DNA of 64,000 nt from Phenylobacterium sp. GTDB taxonomy: Bacteria; Pseudomonadota; Alphaproteobacteria; Caulobacterales; Caulobacteraceae. The DNA is taken from the NCBI RefSeq assembly GCF_016793225.1, contig NZ_JAEUMN010000143.1, forward strand, positions 36,206-100,205, written 5' to 3'. Numbering within the stretch: position 1 is the stretch's first letter; every line of letters begins with the position of its first letter. The notes under the pieces are model-generated. The model ran no database searches, had not been told where the DNA came from, and saw only the letters and a list, made by a program, of their open reading frames with translations. Made by a program: the position numbers and the translations under genes. Shown here piece by piece: positions 42,592 to 51,253 of the stretch.

Positions 42592-43014
42592 GTGCAAGGC
42601 TTCTATTTCGACGAGCTGACAGTCGGCCAGACCGCCGAGACCAGCCGCGTGGTGGGCCTGGCCGACATTCAGGCTTTCGCCGACGTCTCGGGCGACCACA
42701 ACCCGCTGCACCTGGACGAGGCCTACGCCAAGACCACGACCTTCGGCGAACGCATCGCCCACGGGATGCTCTCGGCCTCGTTCATCTCGGGGCTGATCGC
42801 GAACAAGCTGCCCGGGGCCGGGGCCATCTACCTGTCCCAGTCGCTTCGGTTCCGCAGGCCGGTGAAGATCGGCGACCTGGTCGGGGTTCGGGTCACGGTC
42901 AAGGCGCTCGACGAAGCCCGCGGGCACGTCACGCTCGACACGATCTGCGAGGTCGCGGGCAAGACGGTCATCGACGGTGAAGCCCTGGTGATTGCGCCCC
43001 GCCGCCCGGCGTGA
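42592..43014 (+). CDS. MaoC-family (R)-specific enoyl-CoA hydratase
   Basis: A 140-residue single hot-dog-fold hydratase. The catalytic pair is Asp35 and His40 in GDHNPLHLDEAYAKTT, with the overhang segment RIAHGMLSASFISGLIA, matching PhaJ-like (R)-hydratases. It would hydrate trans-2-enoyl-CoA to (R)-3-hydroxyacyl-CoA, linking beta-oxidation with PHA synthesis or supporting the MFE-2-like dehydrogenase of module 1. The start is GTG. It ends 13 bases before ribF. Confidence 0.92.
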   Translation: MQGFYFDELTVGQTAETSRVVGLADIQAFADVSGDHNPLHLDEAYAKTTTFGERIAHGMLSASFISGLIANKLPGAGAIYLSQSLRFRRPVKIGDLVGVRVTVKALDEARGHVTLDTICEVAGKTVIDGEALVIAPRRPA

Positions 43015-43027
43015 CAATCGGGGGCGC

Positions 43028-43966
43028 ATGAAGCGCATCCGGGTGATCCGCGGCTGGAAGGACCTGCCGCCAGAGGACCGCGGCGCCGCCGTGGCCATGG
43101 GCAGCTTCGACGGCGTCCACAAGGGCCACCAGCAGGTGATCGAACTGGCCGCCCGCGCCGCGGGCGATCTGGACGCGCCGCTCGGGGTCATCACCTTCGA
43201 CCCCCACCCCCGCGTCTATTTCCGGCCCGACGAACCGGCGTTCCGGCTGATGAAGACCGACCAGCAGGCGCGCGCGCTGGAGAAGCTGAACGTCGACATC
43301 CTCTACGTCCTGCCGCTGGACGCCGAGCTGGCCGGGATGACCGACCGAGAGTTCGCCACGCAGGTGCTCCACCAGGGCCTGGGCGCGCGCCACGTGGCGG
43401 TCGGGTTCGACAACTCCTTCGGCAAGGGCCGCACCGGCACCCCGGACACCATGCGCCAGTACGGGGATGAGCTCGGCTTCGGGGTCTCGGTGGCCGACCC
43501 CGTGGGCCACGGCGGCGAGAAGTTCTCGTCGACCCAGGTGCGCGACGCGCTCCGCGACGGTCGGCCCGAGGTCGCGGCCGACATCCTGGGCCGCCCTTTC
43601 GCCATCGAAGGCACGGTCCAGCGGGGCCGGCAGCTGGGCCGAAAGCTGGGATTTCCCACCGCGAACGTGGACCTCGCCGACTATGTGACGCCGCGCTTCG
43701 GCGTCTACGCCACCCGTACCCGCCTGTCGGACGGGCGGCAGTTCGACGGCGTGGCCAACATCGGCATGAACCCGACGGTCCAGGGGCTCACCCGCCCGCT
43801 GCTCGAGGTCTGGATGTTCGACTTCGACGAGGACATCTACGACCGCATCATCGAGACCGACCTCGTCGCCTTCCTGCGTCCGGAAGAGAAGTTCGACGGG
43901 CTCGAGGCGATGACCGTGCAGGTGATGAGGGACGCGGACGAGGCCCGCAGGGTGCTGGGAAGCTGA
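43028..43966 (+). CDS. ribF: Bifunctional riboflavin kinase / FAD synthetase
   Basis: A 312-residue enzyme making FMN and FAD. The N-terminal nucleotidyltransferase domain has AMGSFDGVHKGHQQVI and GFDNSFGKGRTG with SSTQVRDALRDG, and the C-terminal kinase domain has GRQLGRKLGFPTANVDL, YGVYA-like FGVYATRT and a long tail with DLVAFLRPEEKFDGLEAM. All are standard. ATG 43028 follows the MaoC stop by 13 bases. Confidence 0.95.
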   Translation: MKRIRVIRGWKDLPPEDRGAAVAMGSFDGVHKGHQQVIELAARAAGDLDAPLGVITFDPHPRVYFRPDEPAFRLMKTDQQARALEKLNVDILYVLPLDAELAGMTDREFATQVLHQGLGARHVAVGFDNSFGKGRTGTPDTMRQYGDELGFGVSVADPVGHGGEKFSSTQVRDALRDGRPEVAADILGRPFAIEGTVQRGRQLGRKLGFPTANVDLADYVTPRFGVYATRTRLSDGRQFDGVANIGMNPTVQGLTRPLLEVWMFDFDEDIYDRIIETDLVAFLRPEEKFDGLEAMTVQVMRDADEARRVLGS

Positions 43967-44006
43967 GCGGGCCGGCCGACCGGCGGAAGGCGATGGAGGC
44001 GACCCG

Positions 44007-44333
44007 ATGACGGCCTGGCTCTACCTGGCGGCGGCGATCGCCCTGGAAATCGGCGGGACCTTCTTCCTGAAGCTGTCGAACGGCTTCGAGAAGGCGCACT
44101 GGGGCGCGGTCTCGATCGCCCTCTACTCCGCATGCTTCTGGGTGCTCGCGCCGGCGCTGAAGGCGATTCCGGTGGGGGTGGCCTACGCCATCTGGTCGGG
44201 GGTCGGCATCATGGCCGCGGGCGCCATCGGGGCGTTCGCGTTCGGCGAGCGGCTGGGGCCGCTGCAGCTGGGCTTCATCGCCCTCATCCTGGTGGGCGCC
44301 GTCGGCCTGCGGCTGACGACCGCCGAGGCGTAG
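44007..44333 (+). CDS. Small multidrug resistance (SMR) transporter
   Basis: A 108-residue protein with four membrane helices. The key membrane-embedded glutamate of SMR transporters is present at position 14 (AIALEIGGTFFLK), as is AYAIWSGVGIMAAGAIG in helix 3. It resembles EmrE-like quaternary ammonium/proton antiporters; a single gene suggests a homodimer. SugE-type guanidinium exporters are an alternative. It lies 40 bases after ribF. Confidence 0.92.
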   Translation: MTAWLYLAAAIALEIGGTFFLKLSNGFEKAHWGAVSIALYSACFWVLAPALKAIPVGVAYAIWSGVGIMAAGAIGAFAFGERLGPLQLGFIALILVGAVGLRLTTAEA

Positions 44334-44337
44334 CGCG

Positions 44338-44523
44338 TCAGCGGCGCTTGCCGAGTTCGGCGGCGATGTCCTTGGTGAGGCGGCCGACCTTGCGATGGGC
44401 GGCGGTGAGCTGCTCGCGCGTCACGCCCCACTTCTTCATCCAGTATTCGACGGCCTTGCGCTCGGAGAGGTCGAGCCGGTCCTTGTCGATGAAGAAGCCG
44501 CCCTTGTCCTTCAGACCGGCCAT
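44338..44523 (-). CDS. DUF3606-type small protein
   Basis: A 61-residue protein (DKDRLDLSERKAVEYWMKKWGVTREQLTAAHRKVG) matching the DUF3606 pattern: a basic helical protein of about 60 residues with a conserved W-x-x-x-GVT-x-x-x-L motif. Function unknown. It is last in a minus-strand series of six genes led by a cold-shock gene, so it may be stress or stationary-phase expressed. Confidence 0.78.
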   Translation of the reverse strand: MAGLKDKGGFFIDKDRLDLSERKAVEYWMKKWGVTREQLTAAHRKVGRLTKDIAAELGKRR

Positions 44524-44540
44524 GGCGCGCGCCCCTTCCG

Positions 44541-44801
44541 TCAGCGGCCGACGGCCGTGATGTCCTTGATCAACGCCTGGACGGGGGCCTTGCCGCCGAC
44601 GCTCCAGACCAGCTTGAGGAAGGCCAGCGTGCGCGCGGCCGCGTCCTCGTACTTCCAGTCGCAGCCCACGAAGCTGCAGCCGGCGAACGCCGGCGGCTCG
44701 CCGCCGCCATAGACCAGGCGGCAGTCGCGGAACTCGCAGTCCGAGAAGGTTTCGCCGTCCATGAGGACGGTCTCGTGGTTGTAGATCTCGCCCTGCGGCA
44801 T
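44541..44801 (-). CDS. Small cysteine-rich hypothetical protein, pentapeptide-like
   Basis: An 86-residue protein. Its first half holds short repeats with regular Cys/Phe spacing (FSDCEFRDCRLVYGG, FAGCSFVGCDW) like a two- or three-coil pentapeptide-repeat segment. The C-terminal half is helical (ARTLAFLKLVWSVGG). It is in the cold-shock series between the 51-residue basic protein and DUF3606; three bases separate it from the former. Confidence 0.68.
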   Translation of the reverse strand: MPQGEIYNHETVLMDGETFSDCEFRDCRLVYGGGEPPAFAGCSFVGCDWKYEDAAARTLAFLKLVWSVGGKAPVQALIKDITAVGR

Positions 44802-44804
44802 GGC

Positions 44805-44960
44805 TCAGTCCTGTTCGTCGGATCCGCCGCCGGGCGCATCGCCCGCGGCGCGGTCGCGCTCGCGCTGGGCCCGCTTGGCCTCGGCCTTTTCGGCGGTCTT
44901 GAGCGCCTTCAGGCGCTCGCGCTCGCGGCGTTCGAAATCGTAGTTCGGCTTTCTCGCCAT
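44805..44960 (-). CDS. 51-residue charged small protein
   Basis: A short gene encoding a strongly charged helical protein (KPNYDFERRERERLKALK, KAEAKRAQRERDRAA) with an acidic tail. It keeps the series spacing: 13 bases after the DUF6481-like gene and 3 before the next start. Similar KPNYxFERxxR-type small proteins are common in alphaproteobacteria. Function unknown; the composition suggests nucleic-acid or ribosome contact. Confidence 0.62.
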   Translation of the reverse strand: MARKPNYDFERRERERLKALKTAEKAEAKRAQRERDRAAGDAPGGGSDEQD

Positions 44961-44973
44961 GGATGTCTCCGGA

Positions 44974-45330
44974 TCAGCGGGCCTTGCGGGCGGCGTAGCG
45001 CGCGTCGCGCTTGGCTTTCTGTTCGGCCTTGGTGAGCGCCTTGCGCTCCTTGCGCTCGCCGCGCTTGGCGTCGAGGGCGGCGGCGGCGGCGGCTTCCTCG
45101 GACACCCGCTTGGCCTCGGCGGCGTCGTGTGCGGCCTGGATGCGGGCGGCCTTGGCCTCGGCCCGGTCCTGGCGCACCTGGGCCAGCTCGGCCTGCCGCG
45201 CCTCGGCGCTGGGCGTGAAGTCGGCGGCCGTCACGGTCGGCTTGGGCTTGAACCCCGCCAGCAGGGCCTTCTTCGCTTCGGCGGCGGTCTTGAGGCGTTC
45301 GGCGAAGCCGGTGCGCTGGATTTCGTTCAT
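44974..45330 (-). CDS. DUF6481-like basic protein
   Basis: A 118-residue protein rich in Ala, Lys, Arg and Glu, probably a long helix. It opens GFAERLKTAAEAKKALLAGFK, and ends KAEQKAKRDARYAARKAR. The pattern matches DUF6481 proteins, often encoded with cold-shock proteins in alphaproteobacteria (from memory). Its ATG overlaps the stop of the preceding 69-residue gene by four bases. Confidence 0.75.
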   Translation of the reverse strand: MNEIQRTGFAERLKTAAEAKKALLAGFKPKPTVTAADFTPSAEARQAELAQVRQDRAEAKAARIQAAHDAAEAKRVSEEAAAAAALDAKRGERKERKALTKAEQKAKRDARYAARKAR

Positions 45331-45536
45331 GGTCGCCTTGGGTCAGTCGCGGCCTGGGCCGCCGGGAAGGTCGCCGCGCAGATGGCGGCCAGGTGGCCGC
45401 GGATGCTGCGGGGCGCGAGCAGGGCGTCGACGGCGCGGCAGCCGTCCGCCTTCAGGCGCAGCTTGAGGCCTTCGATGTCGGGTGCGGCGCCGGAGCGGGC
45501 GAGCTCGTAGGCGCGTTCGATGGTCGATGTGGTCAT
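45327..45536 (-). CDS. Small helical hypothetical protein
   Basis: A 69-residue protein (IERAYELARSGAAPDIEGLKLRLKADGCRAVDALLAPRSI) that resembles short alphaproteobacterial proteins with the pattern RAYELA-S-G followed by a recognition-like helix and RRxL. It lies 40 bases after the cold-shock gene and overlaps the DUF6481-like gene by four bases, so it is probably co-transcribed. Confidence 0.7.
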   Translation of the reverse strand: MTTSTIERAYELARSGAAPDIEGLKLRLKADGCRAVDALLAPRSIRGHLAAICAATFPAAQAATDPRRP

Positions 45537-45576
45537 GGGCAGGTCGCCGGGCGGTTTCCCGCCCGGCCCGGTTTCG

Positions 45577-45786
45577 TCAGACAGCTTGCAGCTGGCCGGC
45601 CGACATCTTGCCGCTGCGCTGGTCGCGCTCGAGCTCGAAGCCGATCTTCTGGCCTTCGTTCAGGCTGCCGAGGCCCGCCCGCTCGACGGCCGAGATGTGC
45701 ACGAACACGTCGTTGCCGCCGTTGTCAGGTTGGATGAAGCCGAAGCCCTTGGTGGGGTTGAACCATTTCACGGTGCCGGTGGTCAT
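45577..45786 (-). CDS. Cold-shock protein, CspA family
   Basis: A 69-residue single cold-shock domain. RNP1 (KGFGFIQPD) and RNP2 (VFVHISAV) are intact. It binds single-stranded nucleic acid and acts as an RNA chaperone. The start has AAAGGCG upstream. The 247 bases before it, towards the esterase gene, are AT-richer than the surroundings, as expected for a csp promoter and structured 5' leader, and I see no other gene there. It heads the six-gene small-protein series. Confidence 0.93.
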   Translation of the reverse strand: MTTGTVKWFNPTKGFGFIQPDNGGNDVFVHISAVERAGLGSLNEGQKIGFELERDQRSGKMSAGQLQAV

Positions 45787-46033
45787 GTTTTTCGCCTTTC
45801 AGGCATAGATTTGCGCGCGCTCCGGATGGAGCGTCGATCGATATCTCGGAGTGGATCTTGGGAAGTCCGGGCTCGATCCGAAGAACAAGCGTGGAGAGCA
45901 ACCGAACCAATTCGAATTTCGATTTTCCATAGGTAGCACAAATCTTCCGAGAACTCCAGGACATTCTGGAGTCCTGCCGGGACAGGCGGGCCTTTGAGGG
46001 CGCGATGGCTGGCTGAATCAGCCCTGCCGTCGC

Positions 46034-46801
46034 CTAGTTGGCGCGCTGGCGCCGTTGCTGGAACAGCCACGCCGGAAGGGCCTCGTCGGCGAACCCGGGG
46101 TCCCAGGAGTTGTGGTTCACCCCGGCCAGCTCCTTGTAGGTGACGGCCGCGCCGGCGGCCTTCAGGGCCGCGGCCATCTTCCGCGACTCGTCGACCGGGA
46201 CCACCACGTCGGCGTCGCCGTGGATGATCCACACCGGCGCGCGGGCGATGCGCTGCGCCAGGGCCGCGAAGGGGTCGGGGCCGGCGGCGATCGGCGGGAG
46301 GCCCCGGAACGATCCGGCGAAGCCGCAGACCGGCACGAGGGCGGCGAAGCGGTCGGGATTCTCATACGCCAGCCGCCAGGTCCCGTTGCCCCCCATGGAC
46401 ATGCCCGCGAGGTAGACGCGGTCGGGGTCGGTGCGGAACTCCCGCTCGGCCGCAGCCAACGCGGCCAGCGCCATCTTGGCGGGGGCGCCCATCCAGAGCT
46501 GGTCCTTGGGCGCCTGGGGGAAGACCACGATGGCGGGCCAGCGCTCGGGATGGCGACGGATCGCGCCCCCCAGCCCCACCTCGGTCTGCAGCAGCCCGTC
46601 CGAGCCGCGCTCGCCCGCGCCGTGGAGGGCGAGGATGACGGGCGGTGGTCCTTTCGCAAGCTGGCGAGGCACATAGACCTGGTAGGCATAGGCCTTGCCG
46701 TCGACGGTGATCGTCCGGTCCAGGAACCCGGTCTCGGCCAGGGCGGCGGACGGGGCCGCCAGAACGAACAGCGCCGCAAGCGCCAGCATCCACCGCATCA
46801 T
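46034..46801 (-). CDS. Exported alpha/beta-hydrolase esterase (CE1/dienelactone-hydrolase-like)
   Basis: A 255-residue protein with a signal peptide (LALAALFVLAAPSAALA). The catalytic triad is visible: Ser in GMSMGGNGTW, Asp in IHGDADVVVPV, and His in GVNHNSWD. ILALHGAGERGSDGL is the oxyanion region. Its closest look is to periplasmic phospholipase/carboxylesterase or feruloyl-esterase-like CE1 proteins. The start MMRW follows GGAGGGAGAGG. It is divergent from ileS. Confidence 0.88.
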   Translation of the reverse strand: MMRWMLALAALFVLAAPSAALAETGFLDRTITVDGKAYAYQVYVPRQLAKGPPPVILALHGAGERGSDGLLQTEVGLGGAIRRHPERWPAIVVFPQAPKDQLWMGAPAKMALAALAAAEREFRTDPDRVYLAGMSMGGNGTWRLAYENPDRFAALVPVCGFAGSFRGLPPIAAGPDPFAALAQRIARAPVWIIHGDADVVVPVDESRKMAAALKAAGAAVTYKELAGVNHNSWDPGFADEALPAWLFQQRRQRAN

Positions 46802-47055
46802 CGGGCCTCTCCCTCCGTTTGCCCGATCCTTGCCTGCCCCTTCGGCGCTGTCATCCCGCATTCGGCCGCGTCACGGCAGCGCGCCGCGGAGGGTGACGCC
46901 TCGGCCGCCCTCTGCTAGACGCTGCCGCCATGACTTCGGTCCGGAAGAGCGCGCGAATTATCCGCCCGGCGTGACGCCGCCGGACGAATTCCGTTCCAGC
47001 GCGCGCCGGGTTCTCACCCCGCACCTCTAGACCTCCGGACACACTGGACAGAGTT

Positions 47056-49956
47056 ATGGCCGACGACGCCGAAACACCCCTTCGCGACTACCGCGAGACC
47101 GTCTTCCTTCCCGAGACGCCCTTCCCCATGCGCGCCGGACTCCCGCAGAAGGAGCCCCAGATCCTGGCGAAGTGGGAGGCGGACGACCTCTACCGCCAAA
47201 TGCGCGCCGAGCGGCAGCGCGCCGGCGCGCCGCTGTTCGTCCTGCACGACGGACCGCCGTACGCCAACGGCGCCATCCACATCGGCCACTCCCTGCAGAA
47301 GACGCTGAAGGACTTCGTCGTCCGCTCGCGGTTCCTGCTGGGCTACGACGTGGACTACGTGCCCGGCTGGGACTGCCACGGCCTGCCGATCGAGTGGAAG
47401 ATCGAGGAGGAGCTGCGCGCCAAGGGCCGCCGGAAGGACGAGGTCGGCAAGGCCGAGTTCCGCAAGCTGTGCCGCGACTACGCCGCCCACTGGATGGAGG
47501 TGCAGAAGCAGGGCTTCAAGCGCCTGGGCGTCGTCGGCGACTGGGAAAACCGCTACGCCACCATGGACTTCACGAGCGAGGCCGCGATCGTCGCCGAGTT
47601 CCACAAGTTCGTGGCGTCGGGCCAGCTCTACCGCGGCTCGAAGCCGGTGATGTGGAGCCCGGTCGAGAGGACCGCGCTCGCCGACGCCGAGGTCGAGTAC
47701 CACGACCACGTGAGCCCGACGATCTGGGTGAAGTTCCCGGTCACCGAGGGCAGCGACGCCGCCCGCGGGGCCAGCGTGGTGATCTGGACCACCACGCCCT
47801 GGACCATCCCCGCCAACCGGGCGATCAGCTACAACGACGCCATCGCCTACGGCGTCTACGTGGTCGACGCCATGGAGGCGGGCCTGGAGTTCGAGCCCTG
47901 GGCCCGGCCCGGCGACAGGCTGATCGTCGCCGACAAGCTGGCGGCGGACGTGTTCGCGGCCGCCAAGATCGCCAAGGCCCGCCGTCTCGAGACCATCGAT
48001 TGCCAGGGCATGGAGTGCGAGCACCCGTTCGCCAACCTCGATCCCCACTACAGGTTCGGCGTGCCCCTGCTCGCCGGCGACCACGTCACCGACGACGCCG
48101 GCACGGGGTTCGTCCACACCGCGCCGGGCCACGGCGCCGACGACTACCTGGTCTGGCTGGCCCACGGCCACCGCGAGATCCCGGAGACCGTCGATCCCGA
48201 CGGCGCCTACTATCCGCACGTGGCCCTGTTCGGCGGGCTGAAGGTGCTGGAGACCGAGGGCAAGAAGGCCGGCCGGTTCGGGCCGGCGAACCCGGCGGTC
48301 ATCGAAAAGCTGATCGAGGCGGGCCGGCTCCTGGCGCGCGGGCGTCTCGAACACAGCTATCCGCACAGCTGGCGCTCGAAAGCGCCGGTGATCTTCCGCA
48401 ACACGCCGCAGTGGTTCATCCGCATCGACGAGCCGATCGAGACGAAGGCGCTGGGCGGGCGCACCCTGCGCGAGGCCGCGCTGGAGGCGATCGAGGCCAC
48501 GGCCTTCTATCCCGCGCAGGGCAAGAACCGCATCCGGGCGATGGTCGAGAGCCGGCCCGACTGGCTGATCAGCCGCCAACGCGCCTGGGGCGCGCCGCTG
48601 GCCATGTTCGTGGACAAGGAGACGGGACAGCCGCTGCACGACCCCGAGGTCGACCGCCGCACCGTGGACGCCATCGCCCGGGAGGGCGCGGACGCCTGGT
48701 TCAACCGGCCGGTCACCGACTTCCTGGGCCAGCACGATCCCGACCGCTACGAGAAGGTCGAGGACATCCTGGACGTCTGGTTCGATTCGGGCTCGACGCA
48801 CGCCTTCACGCTGGAGAACCGCGCCCACACCAAGTGGCCCGCCGACCTCTACCTGGAAGGCTCGGACCAGCACCGCGGCTGGTTCCAGAGCTCACTGCTG
48901 GAGAGCTGCGGCACGCGCGGCCGGGCGCCCTACGACGCCATCCTCACCCATGGCTTCACCATGGACGAGAACGGCGAGAAGATGAGCAAGTCCAAGGGCA
49001 ACACGGTCGACCCCGAGGTGGTCATCCGCGAGTCCGGGGCCGAGATCATCCGCCTGTGGGCTGCGATGATCGACTACGCCGACGACAGCCGGATCGGGAA
49101 GACGATCCTGCAGACCACGTCCGACGCCTACCGCAAGCTGCGCAACACCGTGCGCTACATGCTGGGCGCGCTCGCCGACTACGGGCCTGACGAGGCGGTC
49201 GAACTGGCCGAGATGCCGCCGCTGGAGCGCTACATCCTGCACCGGCTGTGGGAGCTCGACGGCCAGGTGCGCGCCGCCTACGAAGGCTATGTCTTCCAGG
49301 ACGTGATCCGGCCGATCCTCGATTTCTGCCAGGACGACCTGTCGGCGCTGTTCTTCGACGTCCGCCGGGACGCCCTCTACTGCGACCGGCCCGACAGCCT
49401 GCGCCGGCGTGCGGCCCGCACGGTGATGGACGCGGTGTTCGAACGGCTGACGGCGTGGCTCAGCCCGCTGATCCCCTTCACCACGGAAGAGGCGTGGACG
49501 ACACGCTTCCCGCAGGGCCATTCCAACTGCCTGCGGACGATCCCGGCGACGCCGGCCGAATGGCGCAACGACGCCGAAGCCGCCCGCTGGGCCAGGGTGC
49601 AGCAGGCGACCTCCGTGGTGACCGGCGCGATCGAGGTCGAGCGGCGCGAGAAGCGGATGGGCGCCGCGCTGGAAGCCGCGCCGCGCGTGCACCTGGAGAG
49701 CGCCGACCTGCGTGCGGCCTTCGAGGGGCTGGACCCGGCCGAGGTGTTCCGCACCAGCGCCGCCGAACTCGTCGCCGCGGCCGGCGGCGGCTTCCGGCTG
49801 GCCGAGTCGCCCGGCGTGGGCGTGGACGTGCAGAAGGCCCAGGGCCACAAGTGCGCCCGCTGCTGGCGCATCCTGCCCGAGGTGGCCGCGCCGAAGTTCC
49901 TCTGCGAGCGCTGCGACGACGCCGTGGCGGCCTGGGACGCGGAGCGGGGGGCATGA
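47056..49956 (+). CDS. ileS: Isoleucyl-tRNA synthetase
   Basis: A 966-residue class I synthetase. The HIGH motif is at 75-78 (PPYANGAIHIGHSLQKTLKDF), followed by the CP1 editing domain (WTTTPWTIPANRAI), the KMSKS motif (GEKMSKSKGNTVDPE), and a C-terminal zinc-finger (CARCWRILPEVAAPKFLCERC). Its last codon overlaps the lspA start (ATGA), so the two are coupled. The 250 bases upstream hold a possible 14-residue leader with tandem Ile codons. Confidence 0.98.
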   Translation: MADDAETPLRDYRETVFLPETPFPMRAGLPQKEPQILAKWEADDLYRQMRAERQRAGAPLFVLHDGPPYANGAIHIGHSLQKTLKDFVVRSRFLLGYDVDYVPGWDCHGLPIEWKIEEELRAKGRRKDEVGKAEFRKLCRDYAAHWMEVQKQGFKRLGVVGDWENRYATMDFTSEAAIVAEFHKFVASGQLYRGSKPVMWSPVERTALADAEVEYHDHVSPTIWVKFPVTEGSDAARGASVVIWTTTPWTIPANRAISYNDAIAYGVYVVDAMEAGLEFEPWARPGDRLIVADKLAADVFAAAKIAKARRLETIDCQGMECEHPFANLDPHYRFGVPLLAGDHVTDDAGTGFVHTAPGHGADDYLVWLAHGHREIPETVDPDGAYYPHVALFGGLKVLETEGKKAGRFGPANPAVIEKLIEAGRLLARGRLEHSYPHSWRSKAPVIFRNTPQWFIRIDEPIETKALGGRTLREAALEAIEATAFYPAQGKNRIRAMVESRPDWLISRQRAWGAPLAMFVDKETGQPLHDPEVDRRTVDAIAREGADAWFNRPVTDFLGQHDPDRYEKVEDILDVWFDSGSTHAFTLENRAHTKWPADLYLEGSDQHRGWFQSSLLESCGTRGRAPYDAILTHGFTMDENGEKMSKSKGNTVDPEVVIRESGAEIIRLWAAMIDYADDSRIGKTILQTTSDAYRKLRNTVRYMLGALADYGPDEAVELAEMPPLERYILHRLWELDGQVRAAYEGYVFQDVIRPILDFCQDDLSALFFDVRRDALYCDRPDSLRRRAARTVMDAVFERLTAWLSPLIPFTTEEAWTTRFPQGHSNCLRTIPATPAEWRNDAEAARWARVQQATSVVTGAIEVERREKRMGAALEAAPRVHLESADLRAAFEGLDPAEVFRTSAAELVAAAGGGFRLAESPGVGVDVQKAQGHKCARCWRILPEVAAPKFLCERCDDAVAAWDAERGA

Positions 49957-50468
49957 GCGAGGCCGTGCAGGCCGCGACGGCGCCCCGCGGGATCACGCCC
50001 TGGGGCTGGCGCGCCTTCGCCATCGCCGCCGTGGTGATCGTGCTGGACCAGTTGACCAAGTACTGGATCCTGTCGGTCGTACGCCTGCCCGAACGCGCCA
50101 CCATGGAGGTGTTCGGCCCGCTCAACTTCACGCGCATCTGGAACGAGGGCGTGAGCTTCGGCCTGTTCCAGGCCGAGCACGATCTGGTGCGCTGGGGCTT
50201 CGTGGCCTTCTCGGCGGCCGTGGCGGTGCTGCTGGCGGTCTGGGCCCGCAACCAGACGCGCGCCCTGACCGCGCTGGGGCTGGCTCTGGTGATCGGCGGC
50301 GCGGTCGGCAACGCCATCGACCGGGCGCGGTTCGGCGCGGTGGTGGACTTCATCGACGTGAGCGCGCTGGGGTTCTTCCCCTGGATCTTCAACATCGCCG
50401 ACGCGGGGATCACGATCGGCGTGATCCTGCTGCTGTTCGACAGCCTGCGTCCGCAACGCCCCGCCTGA
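49953..50468 (+). CDS. lspA: Lipoprotein signal peptidase (signal peptidase II)
   Basis: A 171-residue inner-membrane aspartic protease with four membrane helices. Both catalytic aspartates are present: Asp123 (GGAVGNAIDRARFGAVVDFID) and Asp150 (FNIADAGI). It cleaves the signal peptide of diacylglyceryl-modified prolipoproteins, such as the BamF-like lipoprotein encoded next. Coupled to ileS, a widely conserved pairing. Confidence 0.97.
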   Translation: MSEAVQAATAPRGITPWGWRAFAIAAVVIVLDQLTKYWILSVVRLPERATMEVFGPLNFTRIWNEGVSFGLFQAEHDLVRWGFVAFSAAVAVLLAVWARNQTRALTALGLALVIGGAVGNAIDRARFGAVVDFIDVSALGFFPWIFNIADAGITIGVILLLFDSLRPQRPA

Positions 50469-50611
50469 CGCCGTTGGCGCGCCGCGGGGATTCGTCTATT
50501 CCATCTCTTCGGGACGGGAGCCCGCCGCCGTTTTCCCGCCACGGAGAGCGGCGATACGTCGAAGCTGGCGCCTGGGCTCGGTCCGAGCCGCGCATGGGAG
50601 TTCTAGGGTAG

Positions 50612-51214
50612 ATGACCGTCAAACGCGTGATCGTGGCCAACCGCGCGATCGTGGCCAACCGAGTGATCGTGGCGACCGCCGCCCTGGTCGCGGCCGCGGG
50701 CCTCGCCGGCTGCCAGTCGACCCAGAAGGCGCTGGGCATGTCCAAGGTGACGCCCGACGAGTTCCGGATCGTCACCAAGGCTCCGCTCGTGGTGCCGCCC
50801 GACTATGCCCTGCGCCCGCCCGCCCCCGGCGAGCCGCGTCCGCAGGAGCTGCAGCCCGAGAGCGCAGCGCGCAACGCCCTGCTGGGCCAGCGTGAGGCCG
50901 AGCAACGCTCCGACGGCGAGAAGCTGCTGGTCGCCAAGGCCGGCGCCGAGAAGGCCGACCCGCTGGTCCGCTACGTGGTCGACGACGAGTTCGGCGACAT
51001 CGCCCACAAGGAAAAGAGCTTCGCCGACCGGGTGATGTTCTGGAAGAAGGACGAGGCGGCCGCCGCCCAGCCGCAACAGACCGCGGCCCTCGACGGGTCG
51101 AACGCGCCCATCGACGCCGCCGCCGAGAAGGAACGCATCGCCAAGCTGACCGGCGGCAAGCCCGTGCTGATCGAGCGCCAGGGCAAGAGCAAGATCAAGC
51201 TCCCGGGACTTTGA
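50612..51214 (+). CDS. DUF3035 lipoprotein, BamF-like
   Basis: A 200-residue predicted outer-membrane lipoprotein with lipobox LAGC (Cys34). The mature part has KVTPDEFRIVTKAPLVVPPDYALRPP, the DUF3035 core, and a charged C-terminal half. An alphaproteobacterial lipoprotein of this kind has been described as BamF, a subunit of the outer-membrane assembly complex; the match here is from memory of the motif. Odd feature: the signal peptide contains three near-identical 18-bp repeats, giving RVIVANRAIVANRVIVA, so the true start could be a downstream GTG. Confidence 0.85.
   Translation: MTVKRVIVANRAIVANRVIVATAALVAAAGLAGCQSTQKALGMSKVTPDEFRIVTKAPLVVPPDYALRPPAPGEPRPQELQPESAARNALLGQREAEQRSDGEKLLVAKAGAEKADPLVRYVVDDEFGDIAHKEKSFADRVMFWKKDEAAAAQPQQTAALDGSNAPIDAAAEKERIAKLTGGKPVLIERQGKSKIKLPGL
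50624..50674 (+). repeat. In-frame 18-bp tandem repeat in a signal-peptide coding region
   Basis: Two full units (CGCGTGATCGTGGCCAAC and CGCGCGATCGTGGCCAAC) and a 15-base partial unit occur in tandem. They encode repeats of R-x-I-V-A-N and lengthen the signal peptide of the BamF-like lipoprotein. Confidence 0.85.
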
Positions 51215-51253
51215 TCGCCCTCCCCTGAACGCTCAGGGGAACGCCCGTCAGAT

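Noticed and set aside
45954-45971. CTCCAG/CTGGAG hairpin between the esterase and cold-shock genes
   Set aside because: Short 6-bp stem with no T-run; could be a chance feature and was not called a terminator.
47014-48873. A 619-codon open frame antisense to ileS
   Set aside because: No domain is recognisable and it lies wholly over the synthetase coding region.
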